Shown in pieces: positions 14,054 through 22,152 of a stretch of 57,680 nt of DNA; position 1 is the first letter of the stretch; every line of letters begins with the position of its first letter. Source of the stretch: a virus. The stretch covers positions 1 to 57,680 of IMG/VR virus record IMGVR_UViG_3300044859_001932. One strand, given 5' to 3'. The notes beneath the pieces are model-generated. The model had not been told where the DNA came from and searched no databases. It was given only the letters and a program-made list of their open reading frames with translations. Both the position numbers and the translations under genes were made by a program.

Positions 14054-14884
14054 ATGCTATTAAAAAACGGATCTAAAGGAAAAGATGTAAAAAAACTCCA
14101 AGAAAAATTAGGCTTAGCAGCCGATGGCGCTTTTGGACCAGGCACCGAAGCAAAAGTAAAAGCGTGGCAAACAGCTAACGGATTAACAGCAGATGGTGTT
14201 GTAGGAGACGGAACTTGGGCTAAGATGTTTGGCTCAGCTCCAGTAGCAGCTCCAGTAGCAGCTCCTGTGGTTATACATCCTTCAGCTTTTAAACTAGAGG
14301 CTTTAAAAGGACACATTCCTGATGCAGTTATTGCACAAATCCCAGATACCGCAGTTAAATTCAACATCACAAACACATTAAGATTAGCTCACTTTTTAGC
14401 TCAGTGTGGACACGAATCAGGAAACTTCAAAGCAGTATCTGAAAACTTAAATTACTCAGCTGATGGTCTTAAAAAGATCTTCCCTAAATACTTCCCTGGA
14501 GCACTAAACGAATCTTATTCAAGAAATCCACAGAAGATTGCTAACAGAGTTTATTCTTCTAGAATGGGTAACGGAGACGAAGCATCTGGAGAAGGATTCA
14601 AATTCAGAGGTAGAGGTTTTATTCAGCTAACCGGAAAAAGCAACTATGCAGCATTTGATAAATTCGTTGAGGATGATATCATAGGAAACCCTGATTTGGT
14701 TGCTACTAAATACCCTTTAATGTCAGCAGCTTTCTTCTTCAATAACAATAAGCTTTGGACAATTTGCGATCAAGGGGCTACTGAAGATGTAGTAAAAAAA
14801 GTTACATTGAGAGTAAATGGTGGTCAAATTGGATTGCAAGACAGAATTAAACACTTTAAAGAATTCTATTCTCTTTTAGCATAA
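14054..14884 (+). CDS. Endolysin: peptidoglycan-binding domain plus GH19 lysozyme/chitinase-like domain
   Basis: 276 aa without a signal peptide. Residues 3-58 form a PG_binding_1 domain (GSKGKDVKKLQEKLGL, DGAFGPGTEAKVKAWQ, DGVVGDGTWAKM). After an Ala/Pro linker, residues about 80-276 are a glycoside hydrolase 19 domain: HFLAQCGHESGNFKAVSENL holds the catalytic Glu, and GFKFRGRGFIQLTGKSNY is the family signature. It would cleave the glycan strand of peptidoglycan at lysis and needs a holin or export route to cross the inner membrane; the 99-aa membrane protein at 15853 is a candidate partner. Lone gene with its own terminator. Confidence 0.92.
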   Translation: MLLKNGSKGKDVKKLQEKLGLAADGAFGPGTEAKVKAWQTANGLTADGVVGDGTWAKMFGSAPVAAPVAAPVVIHPSAFKLEALKGHIPDAVIAQIPDTAVKFNITNTLRLAHFLAQCGHESGNFKAVSENLNYSADGLKKIFPKYFPGALNESYSRNPQKIANRVYSSRMGNGDEASGEGFKFRGRGFIQLTGKSNYAAFDKFVEDDIIGNPDLVATKYPLMSAAFFFNNNKLWTICDQGATEDVVKKVTLRVNGGQIGLQDRIKHFKEFYSLLA

Positions 14885-14902
14885 TAATTCTCTTAATCTT
14901 AT

Positions 14903-14928
14903 AAAAGGCCTAGTAATCTAGGCCTTTT
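14903..14928 (+). terminator. Rho-independent terminator after endolysin
   Basis: AAAAGGCCTAG/CTAGGCCTTTT with a TAAT loop, 18 bp after the endolysin stop. Nearly symmetric, so it may work in both directions. Confidence 0.85.
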
Positions 14929-14946
14929 CTGTGAGGGCCAGAAAAA

Positions 14947-14954
14947 GATATATA
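14947..14954 (+). promoter_or_regulatory. GATATATA element, possible late promoter
   Basis: Octamer 19 bp before the TTG start of the PA14-type protein and directly after the endolysin terminator. Confidence 0.45.
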
Positions 14955-14973
14955 GTTCTAAAAACCCACTAAA

Positions 14974-15825
14974 TTGGCAACAGTTAGAACATTCGCATAC
15001 AACTCAGGAACAGGAGTAACCGGAACAACACAGGTTGGCTATATAGCAGCAGGTGCAACCGCTGCTGATTATGGTGCAGGACTCACGTGGTGGAAAGGTC
15101 CGGATGAGGATCCTGGTTATGTTATATGTCACACATCTGGAGCTAGAACAGCTGGGCAAAACTCGTATGTCGTACCTGCGCCAACAATAGGATTCTGGAG
15201 AAGTGCATTAAAAACGGAAGCAAGCTTTCTTTCGTTGTGTAATGGTCTATTTAATCAGGGATTTGTTAATGCCGGAACTGCTTTATCTTGGCTGAACGCG
15301 AATGGGTATTGGGCATCATATGCAGATCCACTTATTGCAGGTTTATATAAGACGACTTATTCAGGATATTTTGCAGATAACGTTAGTTTCTTTGCAACTG
15401 CAACCCCTGCTTCTGTAGGCGGAAATCCAGCTACTTCCGTACAAACTACTTCTATATTTGAACCGTCTCAAGACGACGGAGAAACTTTCAGTTGTCAATG
15501 GTTAGGATATTTCAAACCAACAACAAGTCAAACATATACATTTTATACATCATCGGATGATGCTTCGTATGTATGGGTTGGAGCAAATGCTATATCTGGA
15601 TTTAGTACAGCAAATGCAGTTGTTAACAATGGAGGTCTTCATGGAACCTTAGAAAAATCTGGGTCTATTGGATTAACTGCTGGTACCTATTATCCAATCA
15701 GAATACAATTTGGGGAATTAAGCGGTGGAGATGTAATGACTTTTAGTTTCTCAACATCAACTATAACAAAAACAACAAATGTAACGGGTTTGGTTTTCTA
15801 CAATAATACAACTAACGGATTCTAG
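14974..15825 (+). CDS. PA14/GLEYA-domain putative virion surface protein, 283 aa
   Basis: The start is a TTG (LATVRTFAYNSG), supported by position after the promoter-like octamer; no nearby in-frame ATG. The N-terminal 135 residues are Gly/Ala-rich with TTQVGYIAAG, GLTWWKGPDEDPGY and APTIGFWRS. The C-terminal part (about 165-283) has the PA14/GLEYA pattern: QWLGYFKPTTSQTYTFYTSS, DDASYVWVG, TAGTYYPIRIQFGELSGGD. Such domains bind carbohydrate or act as lectin-like modules, so a tail-fibre, decoration or host-receptor role is plausible. No signal peptide. Confidence 0.75.
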   Translation: MATVRTFAYNSGTGVTGTTQVGYIAAGATAADYGAGLTWWKGPDEDPGYVICHTSGARTAGQNSYVVPAPTIGFWRSALKTEASFLSLCNGLFNQGFVNAGTALSWLNANGYWASYADPLIAGLYKTTYSGYFADNVSFFATATPASVGGNPATSVQTTSIFEPSQDDGETFSCQWLGYFKPTTSQTYTFYTSSDDASYVWVGANAISGFSTANAVVNNGGLHGTLEKSGSIGLTAGTYYPIRIQFGELSGGDVMTFSFSTSTITKTTNVTGLVFYNNTTNGF

Positions 15826-15852
15826 ATTCGTATAAAAAAATAAATTAACAAC

Positions 15853-16152
15853 ATGGAAAAAAAAGAACCGCAAAATCAACAAAGTCCAATGAATGGATTT
15901 GCTGATACATTTCTTTCAAAACTCAAAGAACAATCATTCACCATTATAGTTATGGTTGGTATAATTTGGTACCAAGGTAAAATGATGGAAGAGCGAGTAG
16001 CATATTGGCAAAAACTATATGAAGACCAAAAAGCCTATATTGAACAAACGGCAAAAGAGGATAAAGCAATTATGCTAGGTAGAATAAACTATCTTCAGGA
16101 GCAAAGGGACAAGTATGTCGAGGATGCAATAAACGAATTAAAAACAAAATAA
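15853..16152 (+). CDS. Single-span membrane protein, 99 aa (holin-like candidate)
   Basis: A hydrophilic N terminus, one transmembrane helix (residues about 29-45, FTIIVMVGIIWYQG), then a charged helical tail likely to form a coiled coil. This BhlA/holin-like or Rz-like layout and its position near the endolysin make a lysis role possible, but no family is recognised. The next gene follows after 8 bp. Confidence 0.7.
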   Translation: MEKKEPQNQQSPMNGFADTFLSKLKEQSFTIIVMVGIIWYQGKMMEERVAYWQKLYEDQKAYIEQTAKEDKAIMLGRINYLQEQRDKYVEDAINELKTK

Positions 16153-16160
16153 ACTAAAAA

Positions 16161-17567
16161 ATGGCAAAGAAAAATAAAAAGCAACCAAATAAAGTTGAAT
16201 CAAAAAAGAAGGAAGTTAGTGCAGGTGCTAGCATTTCTGCAGAAGTTAGCGATAATGTTTCTGTTCAAACAGGAAACGAAGAAGTAGGTGCAAGTGCAAA
16301 CGCATCTTACGATGCTAGTGCAAGTGCAGGTGCACATGCAGAAGCAGGTATCGACGGAACAATGGCTTCCGCATCGGCAGAAGCTAATGTCCATGCTGAA
16401 GTTAATGCTGAAGCAAATGCAGAAGCTCATGCTAACCAAGATTTAGGCGGCGGGGTAAGTATAGGTGCAGAAGTAGATGCCCATGCTGAAGCTCATGCAA
16501 GTGCAGACGCAAGTGCGGAAGCTCATGCAGCAGCAGGATGGGACGGATCAGATGCTAAGGTGGAAGTCGGGGCAAGCGTTGAAGCTAGAGTAGAAGTAGA
16601 GGCAAGTGGAGAAGCAAGCGGCAAAGCTGGTATCGATACTCCAATAGGAGAGGTAGCAGTGGAAGCAAATGCAGAAGGACACGCAGGTGCTTATGCAGAA
16701 GCTCATGCTGGTGTTCATGCAGATGCTTCAGTAGGGGAACATGGAGTATCAGCTTCGGGTGGTGCAATGGCAGGTGCTAGTGTAGGTGTCGAAGCAGGTG
16801 GAAGCGTTGGTGTAGATACTCCTATCGGAGGTGCAGAGGCAAGCGGAGAAGTAGGAGCTAGCGTAGGATTACAAGTTGGAGCAGAAGGTGAAGGCCATGC
16901 AACATACAATGAAGGTGAGGTTAGTATCGGGATCAGCGGAGAAGCAGCTTTATTAGTTGGATTGGATGCTGATGTAGATTTAGATTTAGATCTAAATCCT
17001 GCTATTGATTTAGGTAATGCAATCACAAACGGTGAAGCTGAAGAAAAAGCTAGATTAGCTGCAGAAGCAGCACAAAAAGAAACTGAAAGATTGGCAATGG
17101 AAACTCAAGAAGCTGCAGAAGCTGCTCAAAGAGAATTTGACAGAAAAGCTAGAGAAGCTCAAGAAGCCGCAGAAGCAGCGCAAAGGGAATTAGATAGACA
17201 AGCTAAGGAAGCTGCAGAATCTGCTCAGAGAGAATTTGACAGAAAAGCTAGAGAAGCTCAGGAAGCTGCAGAAGCAGCACAAAGAGAATCGGATAGACAA
17301 GCTCAAGAGGCTAAAGAAGCTGCAGAAGCAGCACAAAGAGAATTGGATAGACAAGCTAAGGAAGCTGCAGAAGCTGCTCAGAGAGAATTAGATAGAAAAG
17401 CTAGGGAAACACAAGAAGCTGCAGAAGCAGCACAAAGAGAATTGGATAGACAAGCAAGAGCTGCTCAGGATGAATTAGATAGACAAGCAAGAGCTGCTCA
17501 AGACGAACTTAATAGAGCTGCTAATGAAGCTAGTAAATCTAAATGGAATCCTAAAAACTGGTTCTAA
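16161..17567 (+). CDS. Extreme Ala-rich two-part repeat protein, 468 aa
   Basis: Two low-complexity regions. Residues about 20-290 alternate Ala/Gly/Val with polar residues (ASANASYDASASAGAHAEAG, many HAEAHA, GVDTPIG twice), suggesting beta-strands or a solenoid. Residues about 290-455 are near-perfect repeats of the type EAAEAAQRELDRQAKEA, a long Ala/Glu/Arg coiled coil. A Lys-rich N terminus and an unusual WNPKNWF C-terminal tag end it. No signal peptide or membrane segment. Composition resembles desiccation/LEA-like, surface-fibre or colicin-like proteins, but no family can be named. It sits between a membrane protein and SpeD in a late region, so a structural fibre is one possibility. Confidence 0.8.
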   Translation: MAKKNKKQPNKVESKKKEVSAGASISAEVSDNVSVQTGNEEVGASANASYDASASAGAHAEAGIDGTMASASAEANVHAEVNAEANAEAHANQDLGGGVSIGAEVDAHAEAHASADASAEAHAAAGWDGSDAKVEVGASVEARVEVEASGEASGKAGIDTPIGEVAVEANAEGHAGAYAEAHAGVHADASVGEHGVSASGGAMAGASVGVEAGGSVGVDTPIGGAEASGEVGASVGLQVGAEGEGHATYNEGEVSIGISGEAALLVGLDADVDLDLDLNPAIDLGNAITNGEAEEKARLAAEAAQKETERLAMETQEAAEAAQREFDRKAREAQEAAEAAQRELDRQAKEAAESAQREFDRKAREAQEAAEAAQRESDRQAQEAKEAAEAAQRELDRQAKEAAEAAQRELDRKARETQEAAEAAQRELDRQARAAQDELDRQARAAQDELNRAANEASKSKWNPKNWF

Positions 17568-17596
17568 TTTAATATATACGATAAAAAATATAATCA

Positions 17597-18007
17597 ATGA
17601 AACAACATTTTGTTCCCAACCACCTTCACTTGATCGTGAAAGGTTTTGTTACTAATCCTCCAAAGGAAACCGAAGTATTAAATGACTGGCTTAAAAGGCT
17701 AGTTGAAAAAGTAAGAATGGTGGTTGTCTCCGGACCCTCATCCATTTACGTTGATGAACCAGGAAACGAGGGGATTACTGGAACTGTTACGTTAGCAACT
17801 TCACACGCAGCTATCCATGTTTGGGATCGCAATGTTCCTGCAATGTTTCAATTTGATATCTACTCATGCTCAGAGTTCACAGCAGAAGAGGTTTTAGAGC
17901 ATCTAGACGAGTTTGGTCTTATTTCTTGTGAATACATTCGCATCGACAGAAACGGTGAAAGTATGACAGTTATAGAACAAAAGAGGATAGAATATAAGAC
18001 ATCTTAA
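17597..18007 (+). CDS. speD: S-adenosylmethionine decarboxylase-like (SpeD)
   Basis: 136 aa, the size of class 1B bacterial AdoMetDC. The active-site region LATSHAAIHVWDRNVP keeps the serine that becomes the pyruvoyl group (S69), the following His (H74) and the proton-donor Cys (C91 in DIYSC). FTAEEVLEHLDEFGL matches the family C-terminal helix. Reaction: SAM to decarboxylated SAM for spermidine synthesis; known in some large marine phages, where polyamines may neutralise packaged DNA. No other polyamine gene is in the window. An AATATATA element lies 18 bp upstream of the start. Confidence 0.85.
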   Translation: MKQHFVPNHLHLIVKGFVTNPPKETEVLNDWLKRLVEKVRMVVVSGPSSIYVDEPGNEGITGTVTLATSHAAIHVWDRNVPAMFQFDIYSCSEFTAEEVLEHLDEFGLISCEYIRIDRNGESMTVIEQKRIEYKTS

Positions 18008-18045
18008 TAAAAAAAAGCCTAGTAATTTATTTTACTAGGCTTTTT
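18008..18045 (+). terminator. Rho-independent terminator after speD
   Basis: AAAAGCCTAGTAA with TTACTAGGCTTTTT, immediately after the speD stop. Third member of the GCCTAGT-stem terminators. Confidence 0.85.
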
Positions 18046-18175
18046 GTGAATTGTAATAATATTATTAGGATTCCGAATATTCTAATCTTTCTAATAAGGT
18101 TTGGCTTGTTTATGAACCCTTAATTTTACCTATATTTCACCATTCTTAATAATAATTACTTTTGTCATTTTTATA

Positions 18176-18973
18176 TTATTTATTATTTATTATTTTTGTA
18201 GCTTTCTTAGGAGCACTCTTAGATCTCATGTTAGGATTTTCTTTGTCTAATATGTCAATTGAAACCTGGTATGCTGGTTTAAAATCTGCACCTGTTATCT
18301 CATACCATCTTGTTTGACTATCATTTTTAGCTAACCAGTGATCATTTTCCACTTTATATTTATATTGATCTCCTGTTCTAGAAATAGTCTGGCTTGCTGC
18401 AGAGTTTCCTTTGCTTAGATCTGCCGGAGCAATATATCCTGATCGATTCGTTATCAAACCATCAATTTCCTTTGCTATTGTATCGTATACAGGTAAATTT
18501 GTGTGGGGATCTGTCACCTTTCCGATTGGAGGCTCGATCAAGGTAACCCCTTCAGCTTTAAATCTGTCATAGTATTTTTTAACCTTATCCTCTGTTACAG
18601 ATACATTATTTCCCCAACCCCAAGATCCTTGAACTACTGAGAATTTAGCCTGCGGAAAAACCCTTCTTAATTCAGTCATAAGGCCTTTGATGTCGTCATT
18701 AGGACTAAAAGCTCCATTAGTTCCGATGTTTATTACCACATCTTTAACTTTAGTGTCAACTGGATGTTTTGAAACAGCGGTCTTTAGCCATTTAACTCCC
18801 ATTCCACTTTTCCATAGGGTTTCTTCTGATCCTGTGTTACCCAACATCGTAAGGGTTTTAGCCCTCTTGAATATATTAGGCGTAACTGAATCCCCTATGA
18901 TGATGCTTGTTCCATCACTTTTAGCCTCATTTAGACTTATAAAAGATTTGAAATTATGTATTTGATTTTCCAT
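18176..18973 (-). CDS. SGNH/GDSL-type hydrolase with capsid-targeting-like N terminus
   Basis: 265 aa. The N-terminal IHNFKSFISLNEAKSDG fits the targeting pattern, with a likely cut between E16 and A17 (LNE/A). The SGNH core follows: IIIGDSVTP (S29 nucleophile in GDS), a Gly near residue 60, NIGTNGAF (N86) and TDPHTN (D155/H157) as the possible Asp-His pair. Family enzymes are esterases, lipases or deacetylases; in phages they often deacetylate surface polysaccharide. The C-terminal 80 residues (TRWYEITGADFKPAYQ) look like a separate small domain and resemble the C-terminus of the L,D-transpeptidase at 22153 (NWYNVTDKDI). Substrate unknown. Confidence 0.8.
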   Translation of the reverse strand: MENQIHNFKSFISLNEAKSDGTSIIIGDSVTPNIFKRAKTLTMLGNTGSEETLWKSGMGVKWLKTAVSKHPVDTKVKDVVINIGTNGAFSPNDDIKGLMTELRRVFPQAKFSVVQGSWGWGNNVSVTEDKVKKYYDRFKAEGVTLIEPPIGKVTDPHTNLPVYDTIAKEIDGLITNRSGYIAPADLSKGNSAASQTISRTGDQYKYKVENDHWLAKNDSQTRWYEITGADFKPAYQVSIDILDKENPNMRSKSAPKKATKIINNK

Positions 18974-18977
18974 GTAT

Positions 18978-18985
18978 TATATATC
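18978..18985 (-). promoter_or_regulatory. GATATATA element very close to the SGNH gene start
   Basis: Octamer on the minus strand ending only 4 bp before the ATG at 18973, closer than in other copies (17-25 bp). If active it would give a leaderless or nearly leaderless mRNA. Weak on its own. Confidence 0.35.
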
Positions 18986-18996
18986 ACCGGGAGATA

Positions 18997-19749
18997 TTAA
19001 AGCTCGCTCAAAAGCATCATCTCTTTATCCCAAGCACCTAATATTTGCCAGTAGAATCCAAATGGGCTTTGTACCAATAGGATCGGATCTCTTTTTTCGT
19101 ATGCCTTTCTGAATTTGTCCGGTTCTGCGATAACATAGAATACTGGTTTCTTTTTGCAAAGCTTCATCATGTTGTCGGTGTAGCTCTTCATCGTTTGAAT
19201 AGCAACATCAGGAAACTCAGGAACGAATAGATCTGAAGTATTCATAACTAGATCATACTTGTCTAGAAGATCATCTATCTTCTCGTCTGTTGTGTTCTGA
19301 TATCCATCAAAGAATTTTTTGAACTTGTCCCATTTCTTTCTGTTCTCCAGACGCTCTATCATAGCTTCAACTTCTCTTCTTGAATACTTCTGAGTAATCA
19401 AATCTCTCTTGTATTCAAGAATTTCAATCTTGTCCTGGAGGTTAGACAGCGTCCAAGGTGTAGGTATAGTTTCTAACTCGTTAACAACGTCGATAGGTTT
19501 AACCGCAATCTTCTTTGGCTTTTTGTCGGTCTGGTATGAACTACCTTTATCAGAACTTCCTGATATTCCTGACATTCCATCGAATGAAATGAATGTGCCT
19601 GTATTTCCACCTCCTATATAACCCGATTGGTAGTTTTTGAAATCAAATAGAAATGTTTCATCCAATCCATCAGAAGAAGATAATGTGAATGAACCACTAT
19701 CATTGTTCTTTTTTCTTTTTGTAAAAAAGTTTTTAATTGATTCTATCAT
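18997..19749 (-). CDS. Hypothetical phage protein, 250 aa
   Basis: Residues 1-85 are Ser/Gly/Asp-rich and probably disordered (SGSFTLSSSDGL, GGGNTGTFISFDGMSG). Residues about 90-170 are helical (WTLSNLQDKIEILEYKRDLI, EAMIERLENRKKWDKFKKF) and the C-terminal part is alpha/beta with KKPVFYVIAEPDKFRKAYEK and SPFGFYWQILGAWDKE. No family recognised. It overlaps the HAD gene by 4 bp. Confidence 0.75.
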   Translation of the reverse strand: MIESIKNFFTKRKKNNDSGSFTLSSSDGLDETFLFDFKNYQSGYIGGGNTGTFISFDGMSGISGSSDKGSSYQTDKKPKKIAVKPIDVVNELETIPTPWTLSNLQDKIEILEYKRDLITQKYSRREVEAMIERLENRKKWDKFKKFFDGYQNTTDEKIDDLLDKYDLVMNTSDLFVPEFPDVAIQTMKSYTDNMMKLCKKKPVFYVIAEPDKFRKAYEKRDPILLVQSPFGFYWQILGAWDKEMMLLSEL

Positions 19750-20312
19750 ATTAGGTAGTTTATAAGTTTTTCTTTTATCCCTGATTGTTTAATTCCCTCG
19801 TTAGATCTTGGGGTGAGTACAAAGTTTTTTAGACCATGCCCCTGGTTATATTCTGGTGACATGTTTAAATCGTCGATAGCAACCCAATGGGTAATCTCCG
19901 GATGTAGTTCAAGATATTTTTGTATTTCTAATATCCTCTCTTTTTCTTTCCAGCCTCTCCAATTATAAAGACCAGCAGCTCTCTCATCGAAGTCATAGAG
20001 ATCTGGTGTTGTTGCTATGGGTTTCTTTAAAATACCTTGAGATTCGTAATACTCACCAAGTCCTTCTAGATCAGCATGCAACTTCCAGTCAGACGATACA
20101 ACTATCTCCGCACCGGTTTCTTCCAGAACCTCATTGAGAACTGATATTGCTTTTTTATCAAAGTCATCAAATCTCACAGTAACTGGGGCATCTTTTAGTT
20201 CCCTGCTAGACTCTGGATTTTCGCTCCGATACCTAGACCATTTTTTGCTTCGTCCCCCCCAATTACTTGAGAGACAAAGTACTCCGTCATTATCTAAAAA
20301 TATTACTTTCAT
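19746..20312 (-). CDS. HAD-family phosphatase, RNA-repair (SAK) type
   Basis: 188 aa with HAD motif I FLDNDGVLC (D7/D9), motif II VVSSDWKLH and a C-terminal VAIDDLNM acidic motif. The short form with SSDW and IDDLN resembles the HAD domains described for Swiss-army-knife RNA-repair proteins. It would remove phosphates, plausibly from 3' or 2',3'-cyclic RNA ends, and could pair with the Rnl1 ligase at the window start. The aspartate pair N-D versus the usual D-x-D is intact in spacing. Substrate inferred. Confidence 0.78.
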   Translation of the reverse strand: MKVIFLDNDGVLCLSSNWGGRSKKWSRYRSENPESSRELKDAPVTVRFDDFDKKAISVLNEVLEETGAEIVVSSDWKLHADLEGLGEYYESQGILKKPIATTPDLYDFDERAAGLYNWRGWKEKERILEIQKYLELHPEITHWVAIDDLNMSPEYNQGHGLKNFVLTPRSNEGIKQSGIKEKLINYLI

Positions 20313-20316
20313 TTTA

Positions 20317-20508
20317 TTATTTGGTTACAGTAAACATATCAGCGTAATCGGATACCCTTTCATCCGCTATCTCCAAAGAAAATACTAGTTGTTTTTCTTT
20401 GTCTCCGTTTGGATATCTTTTTCTCATCAGTTCATAAAGTACAGTTCTTTCTTCTGAAGGTTCTCTTAGAAATCTCCGTTCTTCGTTTTCTTTTTGTTTA
20501 TTGGTCAT
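20317..20508 (-). CDS. Hypothetical protein, 63 aa
   Basis: The start is taken at ATG 20508 (MTNKQKENEERRFLREP), which overlaps the upstream stop by 11 bp, rather than the TTG at 20523. Charged, helical, with TVLYELMRKRYPNGDKEKQL and a C-terminal ADERVSDYADMFTVTK. Not recognised. 4 bp before the HAD gene. Confidence 0.65.
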   Translation of the reverse strand: MTNKQKENEERRFLREPSEERTVLYELMRKRYPNGDKEKQLVFSLEIADERVSDYADMFTVTK

Positions 20509-20839
20509 TGTTAGAATTTTCAAGCTTTTCTAAATCAGATTTAAGTCTTTTCATAAAAGACTCCTCCCCATCATCTCCACTCAAAAGCCAATCGACTCTA
20601 TGAGCGTAAATCTCTGCCACTCTAAGATGTTTAACTGCGTTCTTAAATTCTTCTATTACCTCGTTGGGATACTTATGGTAATTGAGATCCTCCGGATACT
20701 TCTCGTACCAGCTAGGATCCATCCAACTATCTTTAAGCTCCTCCTGAGTTTTTGGTCGTCCACTTCTTTCGATTTCATGCTCTATCTGATCAGCTATATA
20801 GCCGATCTTGTACTGGTTGTAATCAAATGCTCCGCCGCT
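20498..20839 (-). CDS. Conserved MSGGAFDY-type protein, 113 aa
   Basis: The start is placed at MSGGAFDYNQYKIGYIADQI (20839), the standard beginning of this widespread phage and bacterial family of unknown function; the upstream extension would overlap the previous gene. A WMDPSWYEKYPEDL segment and the C-terminal YAHRVDWLLSGDDGEESF match family members. Possible small soluble regulator; function unknown. Confidence 0.75.
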   Translation of the reverse strand, partial: SGGAFDYNQYKIGYIADQIEHEIERSGRPKTQEELKDSWMDPSWYEKYPEDLNYHKYPNEVIEEFKNAVKHLRVAEIYAHRVDWLLSGDDGEESFMKRLKSDLEKLENSNNDQ

Positions 20840-20843
20840 CATA

Positions 20844-21413
20844 TTAGGATGTCTTGGGTGTTCCGCAATCGAAACAAGTTTTAATGATAATAAAATAACC
20901 TCCCTCATTATACAGGTGTTGGTTTACTGTCATGTCATCGGATTTAACATACTTACTAGGTCTCAGATAAGTTCTTTCTACTGGTTTGATTTCTTTACAG
21001 AAATCACATGCGTCCATTTCTACGTCTCCGCTCATATTATTTAGTTCTATAGTTTTTTCTAGGTATTCCCAGGTTGATTTAACCGAGTAGAAAATAGGCT
21101 TTCCGTTTTCGTCCGTTGCGCCATATTTCTTTTTCTTTGATTTTTTTATCTTAACCATCTTACCGTCAATGATTTCGTATGAGTCTATATTTCCTTTATT
21201 CCAATCTTTCTCCCCGTACTCAGATTCGTAACAGAACCAGCTAAACCAATCAGCTCCTTTCTCTCCATATACCTCTTTGATAAGTATATTTATTATATGA
21301 TGTAGCCCATCCGCAAAATCATAAACATCTATTCCAACCTTATGTGCTTTTTGTACTGAAGAATCATACTCTTTTAGACGATCTATAATTTCAGAAAATT
21401 CTTTATATTCCAT
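20844..21413 (-). CDS. Phage protein with Cys4 zinc-site candidate, 189 aa
   Basis: Contains HHIINILIKEVYGEKGADWF then SWFCYESEYG, a pattern seen in several large-phage hypotheticals. A basic KIKKSKKKKYG loop follows, then CDFCKE and, about 45 residues on, CFDCG, which together could bind zinc. No catalytic residues can be named. Gap of 4 bp to the next gene. Confidence 0.7.
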   Translation of the reverse strand: MEYKEFSEIIDRLKEYDSSVQKAHKVGIDVYDFADGLHHIINILIKEVYGEKGADWFSWFCYESEYGEKDWNKGNIDSYEIIDGKMVKIKKSKKKKYGATDENGKPIFYSVKSTWEYLEKTIELNNMSGDVEMDACDFCKEIKPVERTYLRPSKYVKSDDMTVNQHLYNEGGYFIIIKTCFDCGTPKTS

Positions 21414-21434
21414 ATATTATATAGAGAACGCATC

Positions 21435-22043
21435 TTACTTTGTTTCATTGGCATTTGAAAAGGAGTATATCAAACTACCATTTTTGGTTAGATCTATAAC
21501 CTCCTTGTAATCTTCTTTAGGTATAGAGAAACACCCCCAGCTCCAAGGTGTTCTTTGTACTTCACTGTTATGGAACACTATTGACCTGTCTCTTACCCTA
21601 TTATTTCTCTTTTCTAGTCCATCTACTCTCATCGAATACCCGAATGATCCTTTATATGTCTCTGCTGTTTTCATAAATCCTAGTGAGGATTTTTTAGAAT
21701 CATTAACATTAGAAAATGCTGTAGGTATTGATGTTCTGCCTGATCCGTCTGAACCCATTCCGTGACAAACCTTTGTTGATTTGATGATCTTATTAGAATC
21801 AAGGTCAACTATAAAAAGTCTATCTTCTTCCATTGGCTTATTAAAATCAACTATGATAACTTTCCTGGTCGAAAGATTCTTCTTATATTTAGTGTATCCA
21901 GATTTAGCTAGCGATACAATGCTATCGTTATATTCTTGTGGTTTATTAACCTTATGGTTCACTCTAAGATCTTTATTTGTTTGCGCATCAGTACACGATA
22001 TAACTAATATGATTGCGGTTAAAATACTTAATAGATTTTTCAT
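21435..22043 (-). CDS. Lipoprotein L,D-transpeptidase-like (YkuD_2 type), 202 aa
   Basis: N-terminal lipoprotein signal with lipobox VISC (C17). The catalytic domain resembles the murein L,D-transpeptidase family with the YkuD_2 pattern: CHGMGSDGSGRTSIPTAFSN, SSLGFMKTAETYKGSFGYSM, and the active-site HN...WSWGCFSIP with the catalytic Cys in GC. Such enzymes cross-link peptidoglycan or tether proteins to it in the periplasm. A phage copy made during infection might remodel the wall or block superinfection. It has promoter module P5 and is separate from the second enzyme at 22153. Confidence 0.82.
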   Translation of the reverse strand: MKNLLSILTAIILVISCTDAQTNKDLRVNHKVNKPQEYNDSIVSLAKSGYTKYKKNLSTRKVIIVDFNKPMEEDRLFIVDLDSNKIIKSTKVCHGMGSDGSGRTSIPTAFSNVNDSKKSSLGFMKTAETYKGSFGYSMRVDGLEKRNNRVRDRSIVFHNSEVQRTPWSWGCFSIPKEDYKEVIDLTKNGSLIYSFSNANETK

Positions 22044-22062
22044 ATATTTTATTATTTATTTA

Positions 22063-22094
22063 CAAATATAATTCAAAGTTTCGGTAATAAAAAA
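22063..22094 (-). promoter_or_regulatory. 32-nt phage promoter module P5
   Basis: Minus strand: T-rich start, TTACCG, then a perfect -7 box TATATTTG (22063-22070), 19 bp before the lipoprotein gene. Same 32-nt spacing, though the T-run is interrupted by one A. Confidence 0.6.
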
Positions 22095-22102
22095 TATCCA
22101 AA

Positions 22103-22134
22103 AAAAAATCAGAAACAAAAGCTTCTGATTTTTT
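22103..22134 (-). terminator. Rho-independent terminator
   Basis: AAAAAATCAGAAG... on the minus strand pairs with CTTCTGATTTTTT, followed by a T-run. It ends the 22153-23238 gene and lies just upstream of module P5. Confidence 0.8.
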
Positions 22135-22152
22135 ATATTGTTTGAAATATCC

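Noticed and set aside
16200-17026. Minus-strand frames within the Ala-rich gene
   Set aside because: They are complements of a low-complexity GCN-rich coding region; composition (Cys/Ser/Thr or Leu/His) is artefactual.
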